A DNA stretch of 41,169 nt. Source: an uncultured Rubrobacteraceae bacterium. GTDB lineage: Bacteria > Actinomycetota > Rubrobacteria > Rubrobacterales > Rubrobacteraceae. Location of the stretch: NCBI GenBank assembly GCA_902806055.1, contig CADCVD010000053.1, positions 1 through 41,169 on the forward strand. Reading direction: 5' to 3'. This document shows positions 25,866 through 33,654 of the stretch, piece by piece. Made by a program: the position numbers and the translations under genes. Each line of letters starts with the position of its first letter. Position 1 is the stretch's first letter. The notes under the pieces are model-generated. The model did not search any database. It was not told the origin of the DNA and worked only from the letters and a program-made list of their open reading frames with translations.

Positions 25866-26729
25866 ATGCGTATCTTGATCTCCGGCTGCGGCTACGTTGG
25901 AACCTCTCTGGGCCTACTCCTCGCCTCCGAGGGCCACACCGTCTTCGGTCTGCGCCGCAACACCTCCGCCCTCCCGCCCGGTATCTACTCCGTAGAGGCA
26001 GACCTTTCCACACCCCTGCCGGTTGGCACCCTGCCGGGAGACCTCGACGCCGTCGTACATATGACCTCACCCGGTGGCTCCACCGACGAGTTCTACAAAA
26101 CCGCTTATGTAGATGGCCCCCGCAACATCCTCTCTGCTCTGGCGCCCCATAACGTTCTCCGGCGCTTCATCCTCGTCTCCAGCACCGGCGTCTACGGTCA
26201 GAAGGACGGCGGGTGGGTTGACGAAGGCTCTCCGGCTGAGCCCGAGAGCGCGAGCGGGCGTCGCCTTCTCGAAGGGGAGAGCCTCGTCCTCGGCGGCCCC
26301 GTCTCCGCCGTGGTGCTGAGACTCGGCGGCATCTATGGGCCCGGCAGGACCGGCGCGATCGAACGCGCGCTCCGCGAACAGCCCCGCGAGGTAGACCCGG
26401 CTCGCTACACCAACCGCATCCACCGCGACGACTGCGCCGGCGCGCTCCGGCACCTCCTGCTCCTTCGAGACCCAGACCCACTCTACCTCGGCGTGGACCA
26501 CGAGCCCGCCCCCCGCCGTGCCGTCGCCGAATGGCTCGCCTCGCGGCCCGACCTATCTCGCCAGAGTATAGAAGTGCCCCAACTCACCGCGCAAGCGGAC
26601 AACAACACTCGCGCTCGTACCAACAAACGCTGCTCCAACGCCCGGCTCGTCGCCTCCGGCTACCGCTTTCGCTATCCCACTTTCCGCGAAGGTTTCGCCA
26701 CGCTTCTGGATAAGACGTACGCTCCTTGA
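25866..26729 (+). CDS. Atypical SDR, NAD(P)-binding epimerase-like protein
   Basis: From the ATG at 25866 the product is 287 residues; the frame is open to 25794 without conserved sequence. The N-terminus has the Rossmann motif MRILISGCGYVGTSLG (G-x-G-x-x-G) and FGLRRNTS, which suggests NADP preference. FILVSSTGVYGQKDGGWVDEGS is the active-site region of SDR_a5/YeeZ-like proteins, in which the Y-x-x-x-K pair is altered or absent. The C-terminal RIHRDDCAGALRHLLL and LASGYRFRYPTFREGF are typical. Substrate and reaction are unknown. Its stop codon overlaps the -35 region of the copper operon promoter, so copA control starts directly after it. Confidence 0.85.
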   Translation: MRILISGCGYVGTSLGLLLASEGHTVFGLRRNTSALPPGIYSVEADLSTPLPVGTLPGDLDAVVHMTSPGGSTDEFYKTAYVDGPRNILSALAPHNVLRRFILVSSTGVYGQKDGGWVDEGSPAEPESASGRRLLEGESLVLGGPVSAVVLRLGGIYGPGRTGAIERALREQPREVDPARYTNRIHRDDCAGALRHLLLLRDPDPLYLGVDHEPAPRRAVAEWLASRPDLSRQSIEVPQLTAQADNNTRARTNKRCSNARLVASGYRFRYPTFREGFATLLDKTYAP

Positions 26730-26756
26730 AAATAGGATAGGGGGGTATAGTAGAAT
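26726..26756 (+). promoter_or_regulatory. copA control region with CsoR half-site
   Basis: TTGAAA (26726-26731) and TAGAAT (26751-26756) are 19 bp apart. Between them lies TAGGGGGGTATA (26738-26749), identical to the right arm plus centre of the palindrome at 31082-31102 before the DUF4396 gene. The left arm is degenerate here. CsoR recognises GC-rich, G-tract-centred pseudo-palindromes in copper-operon promoters, so this is a likely site for the CsoR encoded two genes later. Confidence 0.6.
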
Positions 26757-26795
26757 ACAACGATAACAGAAGAAAGTAGCTTGGAGAGGTATCGA

Positions 26796-29264
26796 ATGGA
26801 GAGAGAAGGACATAGGATCTCCATCCCCGTTACAGGGATGTCTTGCGCGGCGTGCGCCCGGCGGGTCGAGAAGTCTCTCATAAAGACGGCAGGGGTTTCG
26901 GAGACGAACGTGAACTATGCCACGGGCAAGGCGACCGTTGAGTACGATCCGAACGCGGTTGCCCCTGAACGGTTGATCGAGTCTATAGAGGACGCGGGTT
27001 ACGGGGCCGAGGTCCGGGAGGCGAGCCTAAGCGTCTCGGGGATGACCTGCGCGAGTTGCGTGGGTAGGGTCGAGAAGGCCTTAAAGAAGGTCCCCGGCGT
27101 CCTCGAAGTAAGCGTCAACATGGCTACTGAGAGGGCGCGGGTAGAGTACCTGCCGGGCGTGGCGGAGGCGCGGGACCTAGAGCGCGCCGTCGAGGGTGCG
27201 GGCTACGGGGTCTTTCGTGAGAAGGAGGAGCCCGCCGGGGACGCCCAAGAGCGGGAGTACAGGAAGTTGCGGACCCGCTTTCTGGTAGCGGCGGCGTTCA
27301 CCGTGCTCATCCTGCTCGGCAGCCTACCCATGATGATCGGATCAATGCCGCCCGTCCCTGCGGGTTGGCTCAACCTCGGGCTCCTCTTTCTCGCCACGCC
27401 GGTGCAGTTCTGGGCCGGGTGGCGGTTCTACGAGGGGGCGTGGGGGGCGCTCAGGCACGGGCAGGCCAACATGAACACCCTGGTCGCCGTCGGGACCAGC
27501 GCGGCTTACCTGTACAGCGCGGCCGCGACGCTTACGCCGGGGCTCTTTGCGGGACGCGCGGACGTATACTTCGACACCTCCGCGCTCATCGTCACGCTCA
27601 TCCTGCTCGGCAGGCTGCTCGAAGCCCGGGCCAGGGGACGTACGACCGAGGCCATAAAGAAGCTCGCCGGCTTGAAGGCCATCACCGCACGTATAGTAAG
27701 AGACGGCGAAGAGGTGGACGTTCCGGTAGAAGAAGTGCAGGCCGGGTACACGGTCCTGGTGCGGCCCGGGGAGAAGGTTCCGGTAGACGGGCGCATCATA
27801 AGCGGAGAGTCGGCGGTGGACGAGGCCATGATCACGGGCGAGTCCATACCCGTTACCAAACGGATAGGCGACGAGGTCATCGGGGCGACTATCAACGGGA
27901 CCGGATCTTTCCGCTTCGTCGCTACGAAGGTCGGGGAGGAGACGACGCTCGCCCAGATCATGCGCATGGTCGAGGAGGCACAAGGGTCGAAGGCGCCGAT
28001 ACAGCGGCTCGCCGACAGGATCAGCGGCGCTTTCGTCCCCGTGGTTATAGTGTTAGCTGCCTTAACCTTCCTCGTGTGGCTAGTCTTTGGCCCCGAGCCG
28101 GCCTTCACGCTCGCACTGCTCAACTTCGTCGCGGTACTCATTATCGCCTGCCCATGTGCGATGGGCCTCGCTACCCCGACCTCGATCATGGTCGGCACCG
28201 GCAAGGGTGCGGAGCGCGGGATACTGGTCAAAGGCGGCGAAGCACTCGAACGGGCGCATAAGCTCACCACCATCGTACTCGACAAGACCGGCACCCTCAC
28301 CAGAGGCGAGCCCGAGCTGACTGACGTGGTCACGACGAACGGCCTCTCCGAAGACGAGCTACTAAGGCTCGTCGCTTCAGCTGAGAAGGCCAGCGAGCAT
28401 CCTCTCGGCGAGGCTATTGTCCGAGGCGCCAGGGAGAGTGGACTCGACCTCACAGACCCCGAGAGCTTCGACGCCCCCACCGGACGCGGCATACGGGCGA
28501 ACGTTGGGGGGAGGAGCATACTCGTCGGCAGTCGCAGGCTCATGCAGGAGGCCGGCGTCCCCGAAGATGGACTCGCGCCTCGCTTCGAGGAGCTCTCGGC
28601 CACCGGTAAGATCCCAATGTTAGTGGCTGTCGACGGCGAGCCTGCCGGGCTTGTAGCGGTCGCTGACGTGGCGCGCGAGGAGTCGAAGGAGGCGGTGAAA
28701 GAGCTGCGCCGTATGGGCCTGGGGGTCGTCATGCTCACCGGGGACAACCAGCGTACCGCGAACGCCGTGGCGCGCGCTTTAGGAATCGAGCGTGTGCTCG
28801 CGGAGGTCCTGCCGGAGGACAAGGACGGCGAGATAAAGAAGCTGCAAGAGCAGGGCGAGGTCGTCGCGATGGTCGGCGACGGGATCAACGACGCGCCGGC
28901 GCTCGCGCGGGCGGACGTAGGCATCGCGATAGGCACGGGGACTGACGTGGCGATGGAGGCCGCGGATCTCACGCTCGTCTCCGGCGACGTGCGCGGGGTG
29001 GCGCGGGCTATAAAGCTTTCGAGGGTGACCATAAGGAACATAAAGCAGAACCTCTTCTGGGCCTTCGCCTACAACGTCCTGCTCATCCCGGTCGCCGCCG
29101 GAGCGCTCTACCCGTTCTTCGCGGGCGGCACGGTGCCGGACGTGCTGCGTCCCTTTCTCGGCGAATACGGCTTCTTGAACCCCGTGCTCGCGGCGGCGGC
29201 GATGGCATTGTCCTCCGTTACCGTACTCGGCAACGCCTTGCGGTTGCGGCGTACAAGGATCTAA
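26796..29264 (+). CDS. copA: Copper-exporting P1B-type ATPase
   Basis: An 822-residue P-type ATPase that pumps Cu(I) out of the cytoplasm. From the ATG at 26796 (GGAGAGG 7-13 nt upstream) there are two N-terminal heavy-metal domains with GMSCAAC (C17, C20) and GMTCASC (C85, C88). Eight predicted membrane helices follow, with the metal-site C452-P-C454 in [13 protein letters not shown], phosphorylation site D496 in DKTGTLT, the TGD motif (MLTGDNQ), and the hinge motif [11 protein letters not shown] with D695. The actuator motif is TGES. The CPC plus the C-terminal helices support Cu(I) specificity. csoR and copZ follow within 360 bp, making a compact copper operon. Confidence 0.97.
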   Translation: MEREGHRISIPVTGMSCAACARRVEKSLIKTAGVSETNVNYATGKATVEYDPNAVAPERLIESIEDAGYGAEVREASLSVSGMTCASCVGRVEKALKKVPGVLEVSVNMATERARVEYLPGVAEARDLERAVEGAGYGVFREKEEPAGDAQEREYRKLRTRFLVAAAFTVLILLGSLPMMIGSMPPVPAGWLNLGLLFLATPVQFWAGWRFYEGAWGALRHGQANMNTLVAVGTSAAYLYSAAATLTPGLFAGRADVYFDTSALIVTLILLGRLLEARARGRTTEAIKKLAGLKAITARIVRDGEEVDVPVEEVQAGYTVLVRPGEKVPVDGRIISGESAVDEAMITGESIPVTKRIGDEVIGATINGTGSFRFVATKVGEETTLAQIMRMVEEAQGSKAPIQRLADRISGAFVPVVIVLAALTFLVWLVFGPEPAFTLALLNFVAVLIIACPCAMGLATPTSIMVGTGKGAERGILVKGGEALERAHKLTTIVLDKTGTLTRGEPELTDVVTTNGLSEDELLRLVASAEKASEHPLGEAIVRGARESGLDLTDPESFDAPTGRGIRANVGGRSILVGSRRLMQEAGVPEDGLAPRFEELSATGKIPMLVAVDGEPAGLVAVADVAREESKEAVKELRRMGLGVVMLTGDNQRTANAVARALGIERVLAEVLPEDKDGEIKKLQEQGEVVAMVGDGINDAPALARADVGIAIGTGTDVAMEAADLTLVSGDVRGVARAIKLSRVTIRNIKQNLFWAFAYNVLLIPVAAGALYPFFAGGTVPDVLRPFLGEYGFLNPVLAAAAMALSSVTVLGNALRLRRTRI

Positions 29265-29280
29265 GTTGGAGAGGAGCGCT

Positions 29281-29598
29281 TTGGAACAGGAGACGGAGAG
29301 AGTGGATGGGACCGCACACGGCTATATAAAGGCCAACGACAAGGAGAAGGTCCAAAACCGTCTCCGGCGAATCGAGGGTCAGGTACGGGGCGTGCAGCGG
29401 ATGGTCGACGAAGAGGTCTACTGTGTGGACGTACTCACCCAGATCTCAAGCGTCGTCTCGGCCCTCGAAAAGGTAGGCGCGATCCTGCTGAAGGACCACG
29501 TCGAGCACTGCGTTCGCGAGTCCATCGAGAAGGGTGAGAACGCGGACGAGAAGATAGAGGAGTTGACCCGGGCTGTTGAGCGGTTCCTGAGGGTCTAG
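29281..29598 (+). CDS. csoR: Copper-sensing repressor CsoR
   Basis: A 105-residue all-helical repressor that releases its operator when Cu(I) binds. The W-X-Y ligands are all present with family spacing: C48 (VYCVDVL), H73 and C77 (KDHVEHC); in the M. tuberculosis protein the spacing C36/H61/C65 is identical. The N-terminal helix carries VQNRLRRIEGQVRGVQRMVDE, the DNA-contact region. I chose the TTG at 29281, 6 nt after GGAGAGG; a TTG at 29266, 2 nt after the copA stop, is possible. It likely represses copA-csoR-copZ and the DUF4396 promoter. Confidence 0.95.
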   Translation: MEQETERVDGTAHGYIKANDKEKVQNRLRRIEGQVRGVQRMVDEEVYCVDVLTQISSVVSALEKVGAILLKDHVEHCVRESIEKGENADEKIEELTRAVERFLRV

Positions 29599-29618
29599 CA
29601 AGTAGAAAGGTAGCGGTG

Positions 29619-29828
29619 ATGACGGACAGAACGCTGAGAGTGGAAGGCATGAGCTGCGGGCACTGCAAGGCTGCCGTCGAGGAAGAGCTCGGCAAGCTCT
29701 CCGGGGTGGAGAGCTCGAACGCGGACTTCGAGAAGGGTACCGTCGAGGTGCGCTACGACGAGGATCGGGTGACGACCGAAGATCTTGAGGGCGCGATAGA
29801 AGAGGCTGGATACTCAGTAGAGGCTTAG
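29619..29828 (+). CDS. copZ: Copper chaperone, CopZ-like heavy-metal domain
   Basis: A 69-residue single HMA domain, with ligand motif GMSCGHC (C13, C16) and the fold-typical pattern AVEEELGKLSGV, VEVRYDEDRVTTEDLEGAIEEAGY. Such chaperones bind cytosolic Cu(I) and hand it to CopA or CsoR. ATG 29619 lies 8 nt after AAAGG; GTG 29616 is an alternative. It starts 21 bp after csoR, in the same operon. Confidence 0.95.
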   Translation: MTDRTLRVEGMSCGHCKAAVEEELGKLSGVESSNADFEKGTVEVRYDEDRVTTEDLEGAIEEAGYSVEA

Positions 29829-29891
29829 GTCGGCTTAGTAGAGCGAGGCCGGGCGAGAGGGGGTGTATCCCTGAATCTCGAATCCGAGAGA

Positions 29892-30254
29892 GTGAAGAGA
29901 ACGACCGCGCTGGTGCTACTGGTGGCGCTCCTGCTGTGCCACGGCCTGTTCGGCGTCGTTCACCAACTCGCCGATCCGCCGAACAGCCCTCAACACTCCG
30001 GGGAGCGAACGTCTCATGCGCCGACGGGGGACCGGGGAGACCATACCGGGGACCACCATAGCCTCGGTTATGTGGGCTATGCGGTAGCCCTTGTCTCGGT
30101 CCTCTTCGGGGCTGTTGTAGGGCTGCTACTAAGCGGCGCCCGGACGCGGGATATATCCGCCGCTCCCTGGCTTCTCCGGCGGTGCGTCCCGCTACCAGTC
30201 TTCTACCCTGCCCGAGGGCCCACACCTCCCCTCACTCAGGTGTTCAGGCTATGA
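29892..30254 (+). CDS. Small membrane protein in the copper operon
   Basis: A 120-residue protein with a signal anchor (TTALVLLVALLLCHGLFGVVHQL), a His-rich loop (HSGERTSHAPTGDRGDHTGDHHSLG) and a second hydrophobic helix (GYAVALVSVLFGAVVGLLL). The His-rich outward-facing segment could bind copper, which is an inference from composition and context. It resembles the small actinobacterial DUF6153-type proteins, though I cannot confirm the family. GTG start at 29892. Its stop is 1 bp before the hairpin that masks the next gene's ribosome site. Confidence 0.65.
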   Translation: MKRTTALVLLVALLLCHGLFGVVHQLADPPNSPQHSGERTSHAPTGDRGDHTGDHHSLGYVGYAVALVSVLFGAVVGLLLSGARTRDISAAPWLLRRCVPLPVFYPARGPTPPLTQVFRL

Positions 30255-30255
30255 A

Positions 30256-30295
30256 CCTCTCCTGGAGACGAGAAAGAGACTAACTCCAGGAGAGG
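30256..30295 (+). promoter_or_regulatory. RNA hairpin covering the Shine-Dalgarno of the DUF305 gene
   Basis: A perfect 12-bp inverted repeat, CCTCTCCTGGAG (30256-30267) and CTCCAGGAGAGG (30284-30295), encloses a 16-nt loop. The right arm contains AGGAGAGG, the ribosome-binding site for the TTG start at 30303. The hairpin starts one base after the stop codon of the upstream gene, so a ribosome finishing that gene would melt it. This predicts translational coupling. Confidence 0.6.
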
Positions 30296-30302
30296 AGCAA
30301 TC

Positions 30303-30983
30303 TTGAAGAAACGGACGAGCTTCTGGCTGCCCGCGTTACTGCTCGCGGCGACCCTGATATCTGCCTCTTGCGGCGGCTCCGGCGGGGGCACGCAGGGAAG
30401 CGCCGGGTCCGGCGGCGACACACAGGAAGCAACCGAAGAAACCACCAGTGAGATGGCCGGGATGGATCACGGCTCGATGGAGATGGGTTCGGAGGAGGCG
30501 GCCCCGAAAGAGTTGATCGTGGACGGCGAGTACTCCGACGAGCGCTTTATAGACATGATGTCCGCACATCACCAGATGGCTATAGACATGGCGCAAGTAG
30601 CCCGACAGGAGGCACAGCTCCCCGAGATAAGGCGGATAGCGGATGACGTGGTCGCCACTCAGCAAGCGGAGATAGACGAGCTGAGTTCCATCAAGGAGGA
30701 GCAGTTCGGATCGTCGGAGGTACCCTTGATAATGAGCCCCGAGGAGCCATCGATGTATGCGATGGAGATGCCGGACGAGCTGGCCGGGCAGGAGCCGTTC
30801 GATCTGGCGTTCATAGACTCGATGATCCCGCACCATGCCTCGGCTATAGAGATGGCTAGTGTCGCGAACATGCGGAGCGAGACCCCCGAGATAAAACGTC
30901 TCGCTAGGGGAATCATAGACGCCCAATCGCGGGAGATAGGGGAGATGATCGAGCTGCGCCAACAGAACTACCCTGAGGGCTAA
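30303..30983 (+). CDS. DUF305 (ferritin-like) lipoprotein, likely copper-associated
   Basis: A 226-residue secreted lipoprotein: signal peptide with lipobox ISAS-C (Cys about residue 22), a Gly/Ser linker, a Met/His-rich patch (MAGMDHGSMEMG) and a DUF305 four-helix domain. The two family motifs are FIDMMSAHHQMAIDMA and FIDSMIPHHASAIEMA. DUF305 proteins often sit in copper and heavy-metal loci and may bind metal through the His/Met residues. The TTG start at 30303 follows AGGAGAGGAG. Its translation may depend on the upstream small membrane protein because of the hairpin. Confidence 0.9.
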   Translation: MKKRTSFWLPALLLAATLISASCGGSGGGTQGSAGSGGDTQEATEETTSEMAGMDHGSMEMGSEEAAPKELIVDGEYSDERFIDMMSAHHQMAIDMAQVARQEAQLPEIRRIADDVVATQQAEIDELSSIKEEQFGSSEVPLIMSPEEPSMYAMEMPDELAGQEPFDLAFIDSMIPHHASAIEMASVANMRSETPEIKRLARGIIDAQSREIGEMIELRQQNYPEG

Positions 30984-31006
30984 AGTCCAACCACCGGCAC
31001 AAACGA

Positions 31007-31046
31007 GCGGGGAGATGCGCCGAGTCTTGTGCGTCTCCCTGCTTTT
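31007..31046 (+). terminator. Intrinsic terminator after the DUF305 gene
   Basis: A 14-bp stem with three G-T pairs (31007-31020 with 31029-31042, loop CGAGTCTT) is followed by TTTT at 31043-31046. It lies 23 bp after the DUF305 stop and ends the copA-to-DUF305 transcript before the separate DUF4396 promoter. Confidence 0.75.
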
Positions 31047-31076
31047 GACGCTGCCCCAGAAGAAAAACCTCTAGCT

Positions 31077-31105
31077 TTGACATATACCCTAGGGGGGTAT
31101 ATAGT
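31077..31105 (+). promoter_or_regulatory. Promoter with CsoR operator in the spacer
   Basis: TTGACA (31077-31082) and TATAGT (31100-31105) are 17 bp apart, a near-consensus sigma-70-type promoter. The spacer is filled by a perfect 8-bp inverted repeat ATATACCC-5-GGGTATAT (31082-31089, 31095-31102), overlapping both boxes. Its TAGGGGGGTATA is shared with the copA control region. This architecture predicts tight CsoR repression and copper induction of the DUF4396 gene. Confidence 0.8.
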
Positions 31106-31140
31106 TGTTTCATCGAGCAAGCTCGGGAAGGAGTATGATG

Positions 31141-31620
31141 ATGGCGGAAGGTTCTTCTCTCAATCGGCTGGCGTTCAGCGCCACGGCGCATTGCCTCACT
31201 GGCTGTGCTATTGGTGAGGTGTTGGGGATGGTGATCGGGACGGCCCTCGGGTGGAGCGACTTCGCCACGATAGCGCTGGCCGTCGCGCTTGCTTTCTTCT
31301 TCGGCTACTTGCTTACGCTGGTGCCCGTATTGCGTTCGGGCGTCGCGCTGGCGACGGCGCTGCCCCTGGCTCTCGCCGCGGACACGCTCTCGATCACGAT
31401 CATGGAGATAGTGGACAACCTGATCATGCTCGTAATACCAGGAGCGATGGAGGCTGGGATCGGTAGCTTCCTCTTCTGGGGAAGCCTCGCCTTCGCCCTG
31501 GCCGTGGCTTTCGTCGCCGCCTTCCCGGTCAACCGCTACCTCCTCGCCCGGGGTAAGGGGCATGCCGTCGTCCACGAGTATCACCATGGCGGCCATGAGG
31601 GTCACCACGACCATCGTTGA
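31141..31620 (+). CDS. DUF4396 membrane protein with His-rich tail
   Basis: About 159 residues from the ATG at 31141 (AAGGAG 7 nt upstream; ATGs at 31135 and 31138 also in frame). The family region is AFSATAHCLTGCAIGEVLGMVIGTALGW. There are four or five membrane helices, acidic/Met residues in ITIMEIVDNLIMLVIPGAMEAGIGS, and a C-terminal EYHHGGHEGHHDHR tail with seven His. The tail and the CsoR-type promoter suggest copper or metal handling at the membrane. DUF4396 has no established function. Confidence 0.88.
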   Translation: MAEGSSLNRLAFSATAHCLTGCAIGEVLGMVIGTALGWSDFATIALAVALAFFFGYLLTLVPVLRSGVALATALPLALAADTLSITIMEIVDNLIMLVIPGAMEAGIGSFLFWGSLAFALAVAFVAAFPVNRYLLARGKGHAVVHEYHHGGHEGHHDHR

Positions 31621-31649
31621 ACCTGCTTGGTCTCTAGGTAGCCGCTACT

Positions 31650-32336
31650 TCAGGGGGCTGGAGCCTCAGGCTCCGGCCCCGTCCTTCGGCGGGCTTCTTC
31701 GAGCAGGCGGACGACCTCTTCGTCGGGGACCTGCCGAAAGTCCCGGTACCAGAGACCGATAGCTTCGAGGTTGGTGGGGGCGACCAGGCAGATCAGGTCG
31801 TCCGCCTCCGGCTTTATCAGGGAGGCGGTCTGCGGCGCGCAGACGGGGACGGCCAGGACGAGCTTTCCGGGCCGCATGCGGCGCAGGGTATGGAGCGCCG
31901 CGCGAGCCGTTACGCCGGTGGCGAGGCCGTCGTCTACAAGTACTGCCGTCCGCCCGTTCAGGTTGGGGTAGGGCCGGTCTCCGCGGAAGAGCCGCAGGCG
32001 CCGCTCGACCTCGGCCGACTCACGTTCGGTGACCCGTTCCAGGTAATCCTCCGGGATGCCAAGAATCCTTACGGCACGCTCGTTCAGCACGCGTACGCCG
32101 CGAGGGGCCACGGCTCCGATGCCGAACTCCGGCTGGTCCGGAGCGCCTAGCTTCCTGGAGACGATGACCTCGAGCGGCGCTTCTAGAGAGCGCGCAACCT
32201 CCGCCCCTACCGGCACCCCGCCTCTCGGCAGGGCGAATATCACGGGTCGGTCTCCTGCGTAGGGCTTTAGTTTCTCGGCCAGGCGTTGTCCGGCGTCGCT
32301 GCGGTCCACAAAGGGTGTGTTAGTAGGTGTAGGCAT
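31650..32336 (-). CDS. Phosphoribosyltransferase-family protein
   Basis: A 228-residue protein with a type I phosphoribosyltransferase domain. PRPP-binding motif TAVLVDDGLATGVTARAAL (V-D-D-G-x-A-T-G) is at about residue 130, the early strand VIFALPRGGVPVGAEVA is the N-terminal landmark, and KLVLAVPVCAPQTASLI follows. Many proteins of this kind sit beside alpha/beta hydrolases or stress genes and have no known nucleotide substrate. ATG start at 32336 with only a weak ribosome site. The C-terminal GPEPEAPAP tail is encoded by a hairpin that may terminate the convergent transcript. Confidence 0.9.
   Translation of the reverse strand: MPTPTNTPFVDRSDAGQRLAEKLKPYAGDRPVIFALPRGGVPVGAEVARSLEAPLEVIVSRKLGAPDQPEFGIGAVAPRGVRVLNERAVRILGIPEDYLERVTERESAEVERRLRLFRGDRPYPNLNGRTAVLVDDGLATGVTARAALHTLRRMRPGKLVLAVPVCAPQTASLIKPEADDLICLVAPTNLEAIGLWYRDFRQVPDEEVVRLLEEARRRTGPEPEAPAP
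31654..31680 (+). terminator. Hairpin likely ending the DUF4396 transcript
   Basis: GGGGCTGGAGCC (31654-31665) and GGCTCCGGCCCC (31669-31680) pair over 12 bp (one G-T) with loop TCA, 33 bp after the DUF4396 stop. There is no U-tract. It lies within the last codons of the convergent phosphoribosyltransferase gene. Confidence 0.45.
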
Positions 32337-32460
32337 AGTGGATCGTTCTCTCTCGTACGTTATTATCTAACACTGACCCCGCTCTCTGCACGCGATAGAT
32401 ATTCTCCGGTTACCGAAGGCCGAAGTTTGACCTAGCCGCGCGGGGGTAAAGCATCCCCTC

Positions 32461-32838
32461 ATGAGTGAGAACGCAGGCTTTAGAGAGTTCGTCGGGACCG
32501 AGATATCGAGTATGGAGGAAGGGTGCGCCGTCGTGCGCTTGCAGGTCGAGGATCATCACCTCAACCCGAGCGGCACCGCTCACGGGGGTGCCGTATACAC
32601 CCTGGTGGATGTCTCGATGGCCGAGGCCATAAAGACGACGGCGGAGGAGGAAGAGAGCGCCGTCACAATCGAGATTAAGATCAACTACCTGGAGCCCGGC
32701 AAACCAGGGACGCTCGTCTGTGATGCGCAGATACGCAAGGATGGCGGGCGAATAACCATCGCCGAAGCGGAGGTCACCCAGGAGGAGAGCGGCGAGGTCG
32801 TCGCGCTCGCCACCGGCACCTATACCCGTATCGGTTGA
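32461..32838 (+). CDS. PaaI-type hotdog thioesterase
   Basis: A 125-residue hotdog-fold protein. HLNPSGTAHGGAVYTLVDVSMAEAI is the PaaI/YdiI-type motif, with catalytic Asp or Glu in the helix (VDVSMAEA) and the oxyanion H-G-G. The C-terminal strand region has IEIKINYLEPGKPGTLVCDAQIRKDGGRI. It hydrolyses acyl-CoA thioesters, in known cases phenylacetyl-CoA or hydroxybenzoyl-CoA and others, and the substrate here is not known. ATG 32461 has a poor ribosome site and follows a G-run/C-run (GGGGG, CCCC) that could form a hairpin. Confidence 0.92.
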   Translation: MSENAGFREFVGTEISSMEEGCAVVRLQVEDHHLNPSGTAHGGAVYTLVDVSMAEAIKTTAEEEESAVTIEIKINYLEPGKPGTLVCDAQIRKDGGRITIAEAEVTQEESGEVVALATGTYTRIG

Positions 32839-32878
32839 TCTAGTTCTGCCTCGTCCGTCAACCCCGAAGCTCGGCCTC

Positions 32879-33133
32879 TTACGATTTATTCACCTTCTCG
32901 TAGCATCTCTCAAAGCCTTCTTTGGGGAAGATGCCGCCCGGTGCGGGGTGTTCGCCCTCCGACCGGGGCACGCTGCGTAGCTCGTAGTCTCCCTCTTCGT
33001 TGCGGCGAGCCCAGTAGAGGCCGGACCAGTTCTTCGTGTTCATCTGGGCGGCGTTCTTATGTCTGTAGAGCTCGTAGCCTCCCTCCGGCGGGGTTGGATT
33101 GAGGTCTTCCGAGTCGTCTTGTGAGGTGCTCAT
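32879..33133 (-). CDS. Small hypothetical protein
   Basis: An 84-residue soluble protein; ATG 33133 with AAAGGAG about 9 nt upstream. It contains GGYELYRHKNAAQMNTKNWSGLYWARRNEEGDYELRSVPRSEGEHPAPGGIFPKEGFERCYEKV, an aromatic-rich pattern resembling small DUF proteins of actinobacteria. I do not recognise a named family. Confidence 0.6.
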   Translation of the reverse strand: MSTSQDDSEDLNPTPPEGGYELYRHKNAAQMNTKNWSGLYWARRNEEGDYELRSVPRSEGEHPAPGGIFPKEGFERCYEKVNKS

Positions 33134-33158
33134 GCGTGCTGCTCCTTTCGGGTTCGGT

Positions 33159-33203
33159 CGTCATCCTCCTCGGTGTCTACCTTGCACGCCGAGGAGGATG
33201 ACG
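33159..33203 (-). terminator. Long hairpin downstream of the EamA-like fragment
   Basis: A perfect 15-bp inverted repeat (33159-33173 with 33189-33203) extends by three more pairs, including one G-T, to a 9-nt loop (33177-33185). It follows the 33222-33614 gene on the minus strand, and the arms are near-identical. No U-tract is seen. It is probably a terminator, or a processing element of the leader of the 33133 gene. Confidence 0.55.
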
Positions 33204-33221
33204 GCGCCCCCGTTTAGCTCG

Positions 33222-33614
33222 TCAGGTAAGGTCTTCGTCGAAGAAGAAAATGCCCGAGGCTACGCCGGCAAGGCCAATGAGGTACTGGTAGAAGAGCACG
33301 CGGTTGGCCCCTATACGCGAGATGCCACGTTGCCAGGCGGCGAAGGTGAAGGCGGTGGCGAAGATGGCCGCATAGCCGATCGCCGCCCGGACCCCGAGAC
33401 CAAGGCCAGGGGCTACGCCCGGTAGGAAAGGAGAGGAGAGCATCAGGGTAACCGGGGCCGCGAAGAGCGTCGGGTGGGTCGCTACCGTGAGGGGCGAATA
33501 ACGTTCAAGCATGGACATGGAGAAGACGGTACGCAACCCGACGAACACGGCGGCGAGCAGGATCAGGTAGACCTTCGCCAGCACGGTCGCTCTGCCCTTA
33601 TAGTTGTTCACCAC
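33222..33614 (-). CDS. Half-size EamA/DMT-like membrane protein, probably a remnant
   Basis: A 130-residue protein with four to five helices that matches only one EamA half: VYLILLAAVFVGLRTVFSMSMLERYSPLTV, then GYAAIFATAFTFAAWQRGISRIGANRVLFYQYLIGLAG. It stops at FFFDEDLT, where EamA proteins normally continue with another helix. Full-length drug/metabolite transporters have two such halves (about 300 residues). The start is GTG GTG at 33614. It may be a single-domain EamA, or a fragment truncated at both ends. I lean to a remnant. Confidence 0.55.
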   Translation of the reverse strand: MVNNYKGRATVLAKVYLILLAAVFVGLRTVFSMSMLERYSPLTVATHPTLFAAPVTLMLSSPFLPGVAPGLGLGVRAAIGYAAIFATAFTFAAWQRGISRIGANRVLFYQYLIGLAGVASGIFFFDEDLT

Positions 33615-33633
33615 CTGATTCTACGCCCTTAAT

Positions 33634-33653
33634 GCGGCGGACGCGTCCGCCGC
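33634..33653 (-). terminator. Perfect 20-bp palindrome after the LLM gene
   Basis: GCGGCGGACG (33634-33643) is directly followed by its reverse complement CGTCCGCCGC (33644-33653). It starts one or two bases after the stop of the 33655-34620 gene. It may be a U-less terminator or protein-binding palindrome. Confidence 0.55.
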
Positions 33654-33654
33654 G

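Noticed and set aside
33222-33425. Plus-strand ORF antisense to the EamA-like gene (33099-33425)
   Set aside because: Composition and lack of helices or family resemblance indicate a shadow of the minus-strand membrane protein.
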